Source: Actinernus sp. WN-2022
Taxonomy: Eukaryota; Cnidaria; Anthozoa; Actiniaria; Actinernidae
Assembly (NCBI GenBank): GCA_030867875.1
Contig: JAOWCC010001589.1
Span: 76,655,537-76,719,536, forward strand
Direction: 5' to 3'
DNA: 64,000 nucleotides
The position numbers were made by a program, and so were the translations under genes. Numbering within the stretch: the stretch's first letter is position 1; each line of letters begins with the position of its first letter. Positions 23,901-31,869 of the stretch are shown here, in pieces. The notes under the pieces are model-generated. The model was not told where the DNA came from. It saw nothing but the letters and a program-made list of their open reading frames with translations, and did no database searches.

Positions 23901-26900
23901 TCAATGGCATAGTCAACAATTTCATTTTATTTTACATAATTCTTTTTTACCATACAGACTTCAAAGCTTAGAAGAAGAGGTTATTTCCAGGAAGGTGAAG
24001 CTGATTGTACTGGATTCTGTCGCCTCTGTGGTGAGGAAGGAATTCGACAGTAGACTGTCCAGGAACCTCAGTGAACGCACGAACCTATTGTCCAAGGAAG
24101 CAGCAATCCTAAAGTAAGAACAACTTTATGTTCTACTGCCTGGACTTACAGGTTTTGTCTCGTAAAAGAGTGCTGAAATGCCCCAGTGTTGTCGCTAAGC
24201 ACCAGCAGCTGGGAAATTTTGCCAGCTGTGAAGATCCACTTCCGCCGTACGGAAACGGCCGTACATATGACCACAGCCCCTTGCGAACCTAACACGGTCA
24301 AAATAACACGTAGAAATCCTCTCTTCTCTTAATTGACAGTGTATTGGCAGAAGCACTTGTACTGGCTTGTTTTTAAGATTTAAAACCTCTCGACCGTGAT
24401 TTTATAACGAAGTTCTCGTTTTTCGCGCGCAAAGGATTGTGGGTAAAAGCCGCCACCTTTTTCCTCTTTCGGTATATACTTCATGGTAGTGTTTCGTTCC
24501 CTATAGTCTATCTGCATAATCATTTTCTCTACTGTTTTACAGTATTATGCAGGGAGACTATATGGAACGAAACACTACCATGAAGTATATACCCATTTTT
24601 CAGCAAACGAATACCCTGGGTTCCACAGGCCTGAGACAAATTTTGCACATTAGTACACTCTTGTATTGACCCATTAGCCAGCCGGTGATGCTATTTTTCC
24701 TAGCTACATTCAAACCTTTTAAATGCTCCCTTGATTACGATAAAGCTCTTGGGTTCACCTTGTACGGCAAAGGACGCTGGAGGAAGTGTAATTAAAGGCT
24801 TTAACACTCCCAAGGGGGCATTCACGACGATAGTGGTGTGAGCATCAGATATGCAGCAAAAATATGTATAGAATTCTGGACCGGGTTGTTCGAAGCAATT
24901 AAGGTTAACTTTAACCCTAGGTTAACGCTAAATCTGTAATTGTAATCTGTACAGTTTAACCCTGGGTTAGCGATTTAACCCTGGGTTATCGCTTAATCTT
25001 GCTTCGAACAACCGGGCCCAGGGCTATAGGCGGCCAATCAGCACCTTCTAAGTATGTAAAAAAATTACACCCTCATACATCGGCTTGGTCCTGTAGAAGA
25101 CTAGATGTTCTAGTCGAAATATTGACCTCAATTAAATCGACCCTATATATTTGATGTAATATTGGCCATGGGATGTGTGACGGTCAGGGCCGGACTAGTA
25201 ACAAAACCGGGTTTTCCCGGCTATTCTGTAACCACTGTATATAATTAACATATAATAAACAGGATCACACAACGCTGTTATGTTTTAAAGAATCTCTTGT
25301 GGTAGAGATGCCTGTATTGGACATCGCTCGTAGTGCTAATAAAACATTCTAAACTGAAGCAGGTTGATTTATTATACACGTTTGTGTAGTGTTAGTGTTA
25401 TGCATGTGTCCTATAGTTTACAGTATAATTACGCAGATCTTGAAAGCGCCTGTGTTTTTTTTGTTAGGTACATCGCCGAAACATTCAATATCCCGGTGAG
25501 CCCTCTTCACACACCGTTATCATTTTTCGTGTAGGGACAAACCATTATTTTTTCTTTAGAGAAAACGAAAATACTAATACGTTGGGGAAAAAATGCTTTT
25601 GCATTAATAAATCTTATTCTTGCCCTCCAAGAAAATAATGGTTTGTCCCTAATGTTAATTTTACAATGCGTTTACCAAAATAACAGTGTTTGTTTTTGTT
25701 GTAAATATCGTATTTCCTCGATTAAGCGGCGGTGCGGGTCGCTTATTTCAAATTCCATCTTCGGGGCGGGGGTGGGGTTAATGAAGTGAATCTAATTTTA
25801 GAGCAGTACTTGGTAACTCTAAAGTAACGCCACCGTCTGTTAGTTCATACATTCTTTCTTACTCTAATTTTCTGTTGGGGACGGGACGGGAGAGGAGGGC
25901 ATTTAATCGAGGTAGGCCGCTTGTTTCAAATTTTGTATTCAAAGTAATAGGGCGCAAAAGGAAAAACAAGGAGAAAGACTAGCAGTAGATCACTAGTGAT
26001 GGGTTCGTGAAATACTATTTTCTTTCATTCCAGGTTGTTGTCACCAACCAAATTACTACACGATACGTCGACACCAGCCGCAGGACGGACACGCCCTCTC
26101 AGGATCTGCCCGATCTTGACAGCGGCGACCTGGAACCTGATGACGAAAATTCAAGTCACGTGACGGCTGCTCTCGGTAACACATGGTCACACGCGGTCAA
26201 CACGCGCCTTATCGTACAATACCTTGACGAAACATATAGACAGGCAAGTGTATATTGGACTGTTACTCGATCGGTTCACGCTTATCAATGTGGGACACGC
26301 AGGCGGGTAGTTGTTGTCCCACTGCATAATTGTTGCATTCAATGGACTGGAGAAATCTATTCTTTAGGTCCCTTTTTGACACCCTAGGAATATTAGAAGA
26401 ACCCTAAATTTCTTTAACAGTGAAGTCAACGGAAGCAGTAGATACCGCAACATAGTTGAGAGTAAGAGTTGGTGGTAATGACTAAGGTATTCTCATATGC
26501 ATGGCGAGAGTTGTCTAAATATGAGTCATGATCAAATTGCATAAGTTTTCATTCGTCCAACAAGAGCCCGAATTTCGTCTCATATACGAAGAGGAAGGGG
26601 GGGGGGGAGGGGAGAGAAGGGATTCTTCCTCATCTTCCCCTTCTCCCACCCCTCTCCTTTTTTGCCGCTATGTTGGCGATTCATTTGTTACTTCCTCGAA
26701 AACCATACCCTTTGGGGCGGTACATATCGTGTCAAATGATTTTCGACCGTTGTGCCTCGGACCACAGTCTGTTTCAAATCAGTATGAACTTCAAATCGTA
26801 GGATCGAAGCGCTAACGGAGTGGTATAGTTATGCAGTTTATCGACATCCCAGTTTTAAGTCGTAGCTATTCTAACCGTTGTTTATTTCATGCTAATTTCA

Positions 26901-27045
26901 GCTCATGATTTCCAAGTCGCCCATCGCTCCATTCGGTGTTTTTACCTACAAAATACAAACAAAAGGAATTGTACTGGAACAAGCAAAACCAGTGGCAACG
27001 CAAAAAGGTACTGAGTTTTTTTTTGGCATTATGACCTTGCGTTAA
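3541..27045 (+). CDS. RAD51B: RAD51B, RAD51-paralogue DNA-repair ATPase; nine exons
   Basis: RAD51B is a subunit of the BCDX2 complex, which helps load RAD51 on single-stranded DNA during homologous recombination. Exons read here: 3541-3627, 10468-10581, 12987-13097, 13739-13875, 18111-18230, 23958-24113, 25468-25495, 26034-26243 and 26902-27007 or onward. The joined protein aligns end to end with remembered human RAD51B: N-terminal helical domain (about 1-85), Walker A GPAGCGKT at 107-114 (Lys113), YIDTEAAFSATR, Walker B LIVLD at 205-209, then TNQITTRY and AALGNTWSHAVNTRL. Reading through the last exon gives a stop at 27043-27045 (368 aa; human is 350-384) and AATAAA at 27278. A donor at 27008 could instead lead to another exon. 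No frame breaks or lost catalytic residues were seen, so the gene looks functional. Introns make up over 95 percent of the span and are full of transposons. Confidence 0.95.
3762..3872. repeat. Copy 2 of the TAGCGATACTT MITE family, 3-prime truncated
   Basis: Starts TAGCGATACTT like the full copy at 8062 and matches it through TTGGCACATTAA, then stops. It lies in RAD51B intron 1. Confidence 0.75.
3919..5970. mobile_element. 2.05-kb DNA transposon flanked by TTAA, inserted in another element
   Basis: The ends are GGGTGCGTTTACCAATT at 3923 and its complement before 5967. TTAA sits at both ends (3919-3922, 5967-5970) and only once in the uninterrupted mate arm near 6568-6571. TTAA targets are used by piggyBac and Kolobok superfamilies. 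No transposase was recognised. An open stretch (about 4272-4540) encodes an acidic segment around DFDKESLESARKELVDNEG, possibly joined to a short start at 4165 (MPKKSNKTILAAEG), and may be an element-encoded remnant. The element also contains GCGC repeats (about 3973-3990), a cluster of TGACGTCA-like sites (5805-5840) and a SINE. Confidence 0.75.
5158..5262 (-). mobile_element. tRNA-derived SINE, minus-strand copy
   Basis: Read on the minus strand it has a pol III B box GGTTCAAACCCC, then CCGGACCAACACTCAGGGTC and TTAAAATAACTGAG. This is the same order as the better copy at 18501. Its A box is decayed. It is nested in the TTAA element. Confidence 0.8.
6603..8061. other. Intron 1 sequence, mostly unrecognised
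   Basis: No coding exon was seen. At 7745-7870 there are two direct copies of a CATAGATACT(C/T)(A/G)TCAAATTCCCC motif, followed by a long G homopolymer (about 7886-7902). Confidence 0.5.
8062..8204. mobile_element. Complete copy of the TAGCGATACTT MITE family, 143 bp
   Basis: The 11-bp ends are TAGCGATACTT and AAGTATCGCTA. The interior carries GTTATGTTAATGTGCCAACC and its near-complement GGTTGGTACATTAATGAC, so much of it can fold back. Related copies lie at 2653 and 3762. Confidence 0.8.
8425..8569. repeat. Inverted repeat around CCCAGGGGTCGACCC
   Basis: CCCCAGGGGTCGACCC near 8425 and GGGAGTCGACCCCAGGG near 8552 are opposed arms. The interior again has ATTTG..CTGGG and AAATGCCCC words. It is a likely degraded foldback element. 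Confidence 0.6.
9331..9494. mobile_element. Foldback MITE, 164 bp
   Basis: AGTTAGTAG, TCTTAGTCATGAC and TCTCTGTTGTCTTG on the left are matched in order by complements on the right. The loop is about 30-40 bases. No target duplication was seen. Confidence 0.75.
9785..10120. repeat. ACATGTA/CATGTATCCA-rich low-complexity tract
   Basis: Irregular tandem array of the words TACATGTA, ATCCACAT and ATGTATCC. Open frames through it are repeat artefacts. Confidence 0.8.
10468..10581 (+). CDS. RAD51B: RAD51B exon 2, residues 30-67
   Basis: The acceptor TTACACAG and donor ACA|GTGAGT are strong, with phase 0 at both ends. It encodes ELLSRNPLELLKCTGASYHE and the rest of the N-terminal helical domain, matching human LSPLELMKVTGLSY. 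Confidence 0.93.
10725..10770. repeat. C-rich homopolymer tract
   Basis: C runs broken by single A residues, just after exon 2. Confidence 0.85.
11463..12127. mobile_element. 665-bp foldback element with 9-bp target duplication
   Basis: The flanks TCACATACC at 11454-11462 and 12128-12136 are identical 9-mers. The left end has TACCCTGGGTTCCAGAGGTT. The right end has the complement with a 7-base deletion. Inner arms (ATGTTTTGCCTTTTGTTGGT; AGGTCTGTTTGAA) are also inverted, giving a two-tier hairpin. The size of the duplication suggests a Mutator-like mover. The small element at 51863 shares the terminal sequence. Confidence 0.85.
12401..12543. mobile_element. Small inverted-repeat element
   Basis: AGGGGCATAGCCAGGAGTT on the left and CCTGGCTATTAATGCCCCT on the right are opposed. 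GGGGGGTCCTGGAACTCCCAGGAACC forms an inner hairpin. Confidence 0.65.
12637..12733. mobile_element. Short foldback element
   Basis: AATAAACGAACAGCAGTGTTT and ATCA pair with TGATAAAACACTGCTG plus GAGTTTATTG. The stem is interrupted but long, with a ~40-base loop. Confidence 0.6.
12987..13097 (+). CDS. RAD51B: RAD51B exon 3, residues 68-104, GC donor
   Basis: The acceptor is CCCAACAG. It encodes the linker and FFPTSLSALDRQLHGGLPCG, ending TVTE. The donor is GAG|GCAAGA, a GC-AG intron with otherwise perfect consensus. Using the next GT (13106-13107) would add ARI in frame. Confidence 0.88.
13739..13875 (+). CDS. RAD51B: RAD51B exon 4, Walker A exon, residues 105-150
   Basis: Acceptor ATCTCCAG, donor ACCAG|GTAACA, ending in phase 2. 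Encodes ITGPAGCGKTQFCIMLSILA, then TLPQRMGGLEANVIYIDTEA, closely matching human RAD51B. Confidence 0.96.
14613..15430. mobile_element. Inverted-repeat element, ~815 bp
   Basis: GGCGAGCGTTCCTCCGTAGAGC and AAGTTCATTATTC on the left match complements at 15375-15430. Further arms (AAACTTGCAAAATTCAAATT) are also inverted. The interior contains one of three copies of an AAAACCATACCCT..GCGGCACATACC repeat (about 15106-15135). Confidence 0.7.
15893..17275. mobile_element. Large foldback element with internal tandem subrepeats
   Basis: Outer arms: about 15893-16017 (CGAAACAAAACGAAATAAA, TGTAGCCACACCATTATATG) against 17180-17275. Inner arms: 16310-16515 against 17005-17165 (GCGAGATTTCATCGCATTCGG, TTTCGCAAAATAGTAATT). 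The centre has three direct units near 16632, 16796 and 16915, each with CGTTGTG..AACTTTTGAAAGGGTTC then TTCGCTGTTACTATTTTGCG. One inverted copy sits near 16530-16610. A 16018-16305 stretch with an ATT microsatellite interrupts the left arm. Confidence 0.7.
16230..16303. repeat. (ATT)n microsatellite
   Basis: Nearly pure ATT/TTA triplets. A second, shorter ATT tract is at 17957-17989. Confidence 0.95.
17384..17731. mobile_element. Terminal-inverted-repeat element containing a tRNA-like pol III promoter (copy 1)
   Basis: The ends TCCTAAGGAGAGGAATCGCT and complement are inverted. Inside, on the minus strand, a B box GGTTCGAGTTCC (17571-17582) and an A-box-like TTAGTGTAGTGGTTGCG (17611-17627) have the spacing of a tRNA. 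A second copy is at 22010-22321. Confidence 0.75.
17732..18110. other. Intron 4 tail, nothing recognised except an ATT tract
   Basis: Non-coding. ATT triplets run at 17957-17989, followed by the RAD51B exon 5 acceptor tract. Confidence 0.5.
18111..18230 (+). CDS. RAD51B: RAD51B exon 5, residues 150-190
   Basis: Acceptor CTTTGTACAG, donor AAAG|GTATAA, both ends phase 2. Encodes LVEMAENRFPDLFETQ, then KIHVFWEPTCNALWE (human LVEIAESRFPRYFNTEEK, KVHLYRELTCDEVLQ). Confidence 0.95.
18501..18616 (+). mobile_element. tRNA-derived SINE, plus-strand copy
   Basis: A box GGTAGCTCAGTCGTTAGAGCG, B box GGTTCAAACC, then a body CGGACCAACACTCAGAGTC and TTAAAATAACTGAGGAGAAG shared with the copy at 5158-5262. 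A palindrome of TCCATAACTTACG-type words (about 18305-18500) precedes it. Confidence 0.85.
18673..18774. mobile_element. Short G-tract foldback element
   Basis: The ends are GGTCTCAAT and ATTGAGACC. A long G homopolymer lies just inside the left end and AACCCC inside the right. The centre is built of GGTTAA/GACGGTTA words. Confidence 0.6.
19238..21532. mobile_element. Composite nested element: TTGTTCGAAGCAAGGGTA ends around a G-tract element and a LINE
   Basis: TTGTTCGAAGCAAGGGTA at 19238 and its complement (one mismatch) ending at 21532 form the outer ends. Just inside are GAGGGTCTAGAT plus a G homopolymer (19285) and the opposed CCCCATCTACACCCTCC (21436-21452). Both inner ends are bordered by degenerate TTAACAGTTAA words. 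The LINE at 19557-21140 lies inside. The order implies successive insertions. Confidence 0.6.
19557..21140 (-). mobile_element. CR1/L2-like LINE, reverse transcriptase and C-terminal region, defective
   Basis: Read on the minus strand: KNLRPISNLSFTSKLTERAV (about 21050-21080), then TALLRVKHDIL, FDTVDHDILLERLH, the catalytic YADDTQLY (20586-20563, in a shifted frame), LKLNDDKTEFIFIG, YCNALLYGLPATQLSRLLRV, RVQNAAARLIC and LHWLPIKFRIYF, then RSFTLAAPALWN (about 19810-19850). Several frameshifts and a gap after the first block make it a dead 5-prime-truncated copy. Its 3-prime end carries TTATAGTGCGCAAGTTCC-type sequence that also occurs at 14297-14345 and 8580. It lies in RAD51B intron 5. Confidence 0.9.
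22010..22321. mobile_element. TIR element with tRNA-like promoter (copy 2)
   Basis: Same ends (CTCCTAAGGAGAGGAATCGC and complement) and same body as 17384-17731. A deletion before CCCCGCTCC removes the B box, and the A-box region has a small insertion. Confidence 0.75.
22779..23253. mobile_element. Inverted-repeat element, ~475 bp, GGATTC-rich
   Basis: TTCTTTGGGAGAATCC at 22779 and GGATTCTCCCAAAGAA at the right end are inverted. Inside, GGATTC/GAATCCG words repeat many times in both directions (subterminal repeats). Confidence 0.75.
23958..24113 (+). CDS. RAD51B: RAD51B exon 6, Walker B exon, residues 190-242
   Basis: Acceptor CCATACAG, donor AAA|GTAAGA. Encodes LQSLEEEVISRKVKLIVLDS, then VASVVRKEFDSRLSRNLSER. 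The human counterpart is IESLEEEIISKGIKLVILDS. Walker B is LIVLD. Confidence 0.96.
24471..24593. mobile_element. Foldback MITE, 123 bp
   Basis: The ends GGTATATACTTCATGGTAGT and complement are perfect over about 29 bases. ATAGTCT/AGACTATA and GCATAAT/ATTATGC continue the stem. Confidence 0.8.
24879..25019. mobile_element. Foldback MITE, ends GACCGGGTTGTTCGAAGCAA
   Basis: Left GGACCGGGTTGTTCGAAGCAA is opposed by TTGCTTCGAACAACCGGGCCC. The interior has repeated TTAACCCTGGGTTA words. The TTGTTCGAAGCAA core is shared with the outer ends of the composite at 19238-21532. Confidence 0.75.
25468..25495 (+). CDS. RAD51B: RAD51B exon 7, 28-bp microexon, residues 242-251
   Basis: Acceptor TTTTTTTTGTTAG, donor CCG|GTGAGC. 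It encodes YIAETFNIP, aligned to human YLAEEFSIP, and its length (1+27) restores the phase between exons 6 and 8. Confidence 0.9.
26034..26243 (+). CDS. RAD51B: RAD51B exon 8, residues 252-321, GC donor
   Basis: The acceptor is CTTTCATTCCAG. It encodes VVVTNQITTRY, an acidic loop rich in D and E, and AALGNTWSHAVNTRLIVQYL (human AALGNTWSHSVNTRLILQYL). The donor is CAG|GCAAGT, a second GC-AG intron. The first usable GT downstream would break the phase to exon 9. Confidence 0.93.
26902..27045 (+). CDS. RAD51B: RAD51B exon 9, residues 322 to end
   Basis: The acceptor is GCTAATTTCAG. It encodes LMISKSPIAPFGVFTYKIQ, then KGIVLEQ (human ILIAKSPLAPFTSFVYTIKE, EGLVLQ). If not spliced at 27008 the frame ends 13 codons later at TAA 27043-27045, and AATAAA follows at 27278-27283. 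If GTACTG at 27008 is used, a separate last exon is needed. An acceptor after CTAATGTTGATTGCAG at 30734 would give a 22-codon tail ending at 30808-30810, but that is weakly supported. Confidence 0.8.
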   Translation, partial: LMISKSPIAPFGVFTYKIQTKGIVLEQAKPVATQKGTEFFFGIMTLR

Positions 27046-27482
27046 AATAGCTATTAATTAGTCATTGGTTTCCATGTGAAAATCATACCTATTCCAGCCC
27101 AAAAAGCAAAATTTATAACACTATTTCAGACTAAAACAACTCGAAAACCACACCCTTTGGTGCGGCACATACCCGTTTCGCTTATATATAGGAATTTCTT
27201 CATACTGTTGCACTCGGCCTCGTGTAGTATTTATTATTTCTCGTTCATCGTACAGCCAGCACGTGCCTGTATTTGTCAATAAAACATTAACGCCAGTCTA
27301 CCCCTTAAATGATGCACGCACGAGAATTTCTTTCGAATTCGATATTATAAACAGATGATGGTTCTCCTATATCCTGTTGGTGTACCTAACAAAATAACTG
27401 TTGTTAAGGTACACGAACATGGCGGCTGTGACGTCACGTGAAAATGGAGAGTCGTGAATCTTCTATTTGTTAAATCAGTCTT
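27046..27482. other. RAD51B 3-prime flank
   Basis: AATAAA at 27278 is a possible poly(A) signal. At 27415-27444 lies a 30-base match (few mismatches) to the right arm of the MITE at 40751-40874, including ATGGCGGC and TGACGTCA. At about 27137-27170 there is a copy of the ACTCGAAAACCACACCCTTT / GCGGCACATACC repeat. Confidence 0.5.
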
Positions 27483-27670
27483 AGTTAAGCCCGATTTACA
27501 CGACAAAGTATGTTGGGCACGGCGCTTTTAAATTTGGACCGCAGGCCGATAAGTTTGGGACCAGGCACTCTTGATATTTGTCATGTAAATGAGATTGCCG
27601 TGCCCCAAACTATCGGCACGCGGGCCCAAACGTCCCAAAATGAATGTCATGTAAATGGGGCTTTAGTTTA
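27483..27670. mobile_element. MITE, ~185 bp, ends TTTACACGACA / TGTCATGTAAA
   Basis: Left AAGCCCGATTTACACGACA and right TGTCATGTAAATGGGGCTT are opposed. Internal GCCGATA and TATCGGC pairs are also present. Confidence 0.7.
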
Positions 27671-28523
27671 TAAAACCAGTGTTTACAATGAAAATAGGCG
27701 AACCTTACGCAAGCGGACACCCTTTGGATCACGTCCAAGTGAAGTGCCTCGTCACTCGATGCTTCAAAGCTTTGTGCATTAAGTATTGAAGTAGATATAG
27801 TGCCCACTTATCGGAGGTGTTCGCTACAGAGGGCAGAGAGAGGCATATACTTTTTATCAGTCGAAACATACGGGTTTTATCGGAAGCTTATAAAAACTTC
27901 ATGATTAGTCCTCCCCAGATGAAATGCCAGTTACTACAGATGTAGTTGGCCGCTTTCCCAAACTACCGACTCTGGGCAACAGTTCTAACGACACTCTTGA
28001 AGTCGCCAATCCAATTCAGAAAACGTTATTCTCGATCTCGAGAGTAAACGTGTCAAGGAGTTGAAAGTTATGAGTTGATTTCTGGAATGACTTAAAGAAA
28101 GAGGGCTTTGATGAGATGGGTCGTTATTTGGGTGAATTGTCTTAGAATATAAAACGATCAGATTGTTTTCACTCTTCACAGCCACAACACGGAAAGATTA
28201 ATTCGCCTGAGTTCTTATCTTGCTAGAGAAGAATTCACTCCGTTGATTCTGTCTAAGAAATTGCTATAATTCTTTGTACGGTTGTGACATGTTAACGCAT
28301 AGCACAGGGCCCTCTTCAACCTGGGGAGCGATAGCTATTTCTGTGCGCATCCAACTCTTGTCTGCTTGAGGGAAGATAAGCATACTAAGGTGGAACTCGA
28401 GATAGGGGTCATACTACATGAACTACAGCCATTACAGGTACTTCAGTGCCCAAGACTGCATAAAGCAGTGCTTAATACTCTAGACTTACCGAGGTAAAGT
28501 CCAACGCCCGCTCATGAGAGGTG

Positions 28524-28565
28524 TGTAGGTGTGTATGTGTGTGTGTATGTGTGTGTGTGTGCTTG
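28524..28565. repeat. (TG)n microsatellite
   Basis: TGTGTG with a few A interruptions. The cysteine/valine-rich frame over it is an artefact. Confidence 0.9.
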
Positions 28566-28886
28566 TGGGGGTTACAAATGTTTAAGGGGGCTGTGTCCTG
28601 GTTCTACGTCCCAGTCATTCTCGCGCATGCGTATTCAGGATGGTCGGAACCGACACCGGAAAAAGAAAGTCGCCTAGGTCGTACAGTTATTTTAAGCGAA
28701 CCTCGCACCCATATGCATGTGAGATGTTTAAAATCAAAGCAAACATACCAAATATGCTAATAAACTGTGCGTAGACGTAGGTGTTTGGGGCTCGAGTCCC
28801 AGGAAACCTCGTAATTTTTGTTCCTGTCCATGTTATGAAAACACATTGTTTACCTGGGAACCATAATCCTAGCCATACACGTGGGT

Positions 28887-29008
28887 GAGAACTACAATCT
28901 CGGTCAATTTAGTTGGAAAATTAAGACCCCCCTCCCCCCTATTCAACCACTGAAATGGGGGGAGGGGGGGATTTTTTTTCCTACTCAATTTGTCCGAGAT
29001 TGTAGTTG
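28887..29008. mobile_element. Foldback element with C-run/G-run stem
   Basis: ACTACAATCTCGG and CCGAGATTGTAGT are outer arms. A CCCCCCTCCCCCC tract faces GGGGGGAGGGGGG. The word GTTTACCTGGGAAC sits on both sides (28849 and 29007), so the element may lie in a short duplication. A similar C/G stem is at 62066-62140. Confidence 0.65.
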
Positions 29009-29625
29009 TTTACCTGGGAACTTCTTTGCGGAGTTGTTAGGGTAAGTTGTAAGGTTCGGGTTAGGATTTGGGTTAGTTTAATTGCCTGGGGTATGCAGGA
29101 TGGTCGGAACCGACCCCAGAAGAAAAAGCCGCCGGCCAAGACTGCAAATATAACAACAACAACAACAATAATAACAATTTATTTGTACTTACAGTGGTAG
29201 ATTACGTGATTCGGATTAAAGTAAACAAGTTACAAAGTAACCGGGTACCCGAAATAACTATAAGGAGAGCTCTAATCTAGTCGGGTGCCCATTAAATGAT
29301 ACAGTTAATTTTACAAGTCAGAAAAAAGGCGTAAAATCAGCAAGCACACAACATTGAATACATTGAATGACTAATTAAGGTGATAATAAATACACACGCA
29401 ACACACAAAATACACACTAACAAACAAAGTATACTATTAGTAAGCAGGATTTAGGTCGAAACAGTTATTTAGATTATTAATAAAGATTTAGAAGTTTGTA
29501 TTTAAACTTTCGCTTGAAGCAGCGAAAACTCAAATATTTGATAGATTCATCAACATAAAGGCCTCACCGTGGCACATCCCCTTAAAAGGGGTCAAAGATG
29601 TCTTCGAAATAGATAAATTCTGCTA

Positions 29626-29973
29626 TTTTATTTCTTTGTGTTGCGCGTCTATGAAGAGAAGTTCGAAAACTAACCGATTGTCCGCTGATAAATCTAGCTT
29701 GTGTGGGGGCTCAATTCAGTGCACATTTCCCCATATTGTACGTCACATACCGGCAAGGAAAACCAATCACACCTCCAGTAAAAAGAAAGCAATGGTCCGC
29801 AATTAGAAGCCGTTAGTTCAGCTTTTCAATGTCGGGGACAGCATGGCAAAACTAATGTATTCCCCATACGTGACGTCACAAATTACAAGACTTGAGCCGT
29901 CTGTACTTAGTGGAGGTTGTGAGGGAGGTTTTCAGATTTTCTCTTCATAGACGCGCAACACAGAGAAATAAAA
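29626..29973. mobile_element. Inverted-repeat element, 348 bp
   Basis: Arms of about 35 bases (TTGCGCGTCTATGAAGAGAA and complement) are near perfect. The interior is not palindromic and is non-coding. Confidence 0.8.
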
Positions 29974-31436
29974 GAGCACAACGTATTTCTTTCGAATACA
30001 TCTTCATATAGACGTTGGGTTGATTTTAAGGTTCAGTTCTCCTTTTAGAAAGTGCCGAACCACGGATCATGAAGTGTCCGTTTGCTACATTTATATGCAT
30101 CTGTCAGTGCATGGAGGTCTCGCTGTAGTTAAAGGGGCTGTGTCACGGTAATAGACTTTACATTCGCGTTCCGGGCCGGAAACAGCTATTTCCATCGATT
30201 TTGATATGAACTAACGAACCTCTCGGCCATGTGGGATTTACAAAGAGTATAAAACATAAAAAAATCGATCAGTATATATATGCGATCGAACGTCATTCTA
30301 GTAAATTACACGTCATTTTAATTTATATACAATTTAAAAAAGTAAACAAGGAATTCATATATTAAAAGGAAGTTAATTTCTTATGGAATTACTCTCTGGG
30401 GATAAAAGAGTTCGTTTCTTGTGTCTATTATAGTGCCAGACACTGGTATTGTTATTACAGGTCTGTTTGAACGGAGACTATATCTATTAGTAGCGGGTTT
30501 ACAAACAAATTTATAGTTTGGGTGTTGCGTTTCTGCGGCAATTGTGCTAAGTTCACGCGTAGTTGATTCATCCCTTTGATTGAGTGGCGACAAAGAACTC
30601 CTGGGGATGTCGCTGATATCGAATCTCCGATGATTTTGTTATTTTTGTGACCTCCCTGGGCCCCTGATGACTCCTCCCCTCGGATTACTTAACTCCTTCC
30701 GATTACTTATCTCTCCTTCTAATGTTGATTGCAGAAATGAATGAGTCCTCGTCTGGAGGTAATCCGTCTCTTCACACCATCAGAGTACGATCCACGTTAC
30801 CAATTAAATGAGCCCTTCTACAAACAAGTACAGATGTTCATCAGACTTGGGCACAAATCTATGGGGAAGATCTTTAGAGTAAATACGGTAGTAGGGGGTG
30901 GGTGAACATCGCCAGACAATGGGAGTCAGAAACACCCAACGTGTTTTTTTTATTCAGCGAAGCAGAGAAAACTAATACAATTACTGGAAAGAGGACCTCG
31001 AAATTAGCGAGTTAGGAAATTTCAAATAATTAAATCTTATTTTCCAACCGAGTTAAGAGCACGCAAAGTTTGAATCAATTGCATACAAATGTGTGGACTT
31101 TTCCGTTCGAGGCCAACCCTTTGCTCTCCAATATACATTCGACTGTAATTATTATGAGCTTTGCGTGCTCGTAACTATGTGGGAAAACTACCGATTCCTT
31201 TGAACTGAACTTTTTGAAAGGAATGTTAGCATGGAAACACTGAATTACTACCCGGGAAAAAAAATTGTTTAAAGATATATGGTAAATGACCGATACAATT
31301 CCCGCAGGATTAAAGGGTTTTGGGGAAATGTAACGGAAATTATTTTTTGCCCAAAATGAAGGCGTAACCGCTACCTTAAGGTCATTCACTCGAATACGTT
31401 TTCGTTTTAAAAAGTAAAAAAAAAATGTGTTTCATC
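29974..31436. other. Intergenic, no supported gene
   Basis: Only weak open frames. A polypyrimidine-rich acceptor at about 30700-30734 is a possible but unproven last exon of RAD51B. Confidence 0.4.
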
Positions 31437-31556
31437 TCCCGTCCACACGAAAACGATATGAAAACGCAAACTTTTGCAAACGTTGTCCAAAGTGGAAAGA
31501 TTTATCAACTCTACGCTATCGTTCAAAGTTCGTGTGGACGATCAAACTCACCGGAA
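31437..31556. mobile_element. Degenerate MITE with GTCCACACGAAAACG ends
   Basis: CGTCCACACGAAAACG and CGTTCAAAGTTCGTGTGGACG are opposed. Further AAAACG words occur on both flanks. Confidence 0.55.
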
Positions 31557-31869
31557 AATGCTCGTTGCAGTCCACTTAGAATTTAAAAATCCAAGATGGA
31601 GGACATGATCTGAAAACGATCCACCGCCCGCAGGAAGTTTGTTTACAGTTTCTGTTTATTAAGTATCAATATAGGCAAGCGTAATCCATATACTGGCATA
31701 TGGTACAGCGGTATGATAAACAACTAAATAAACAAACAAACAACAAAACATTCAATTGACAGAAAAGCTAATGTACATATTAAATGAGTTCCTTGAACTG
31801 GTTAATTTTAGTTGCCTGTACAGTATAAATGGGTAGAGCATTCCAAACTGGTATTGTTCTAACATAGAA

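Noticed and set aside
26528..26815. Frame with E/G/S-rich segment in RAD51B intron 8
   Set aside because: Caused by a G-run and a C/T-run. No splice logic joins it to the RAD51B frame.
30735..30810. Last RAD51B exon with tail NESSSGGNPSLHTIRV
   Set aside because: The acceptor tract is good and the phase fits, but the simple read-through end at 27045 with AATAAA at 27278 is equally consistent and needs no 3.7-kb intron. It was kept only as an alternative in the exon 9 entry.
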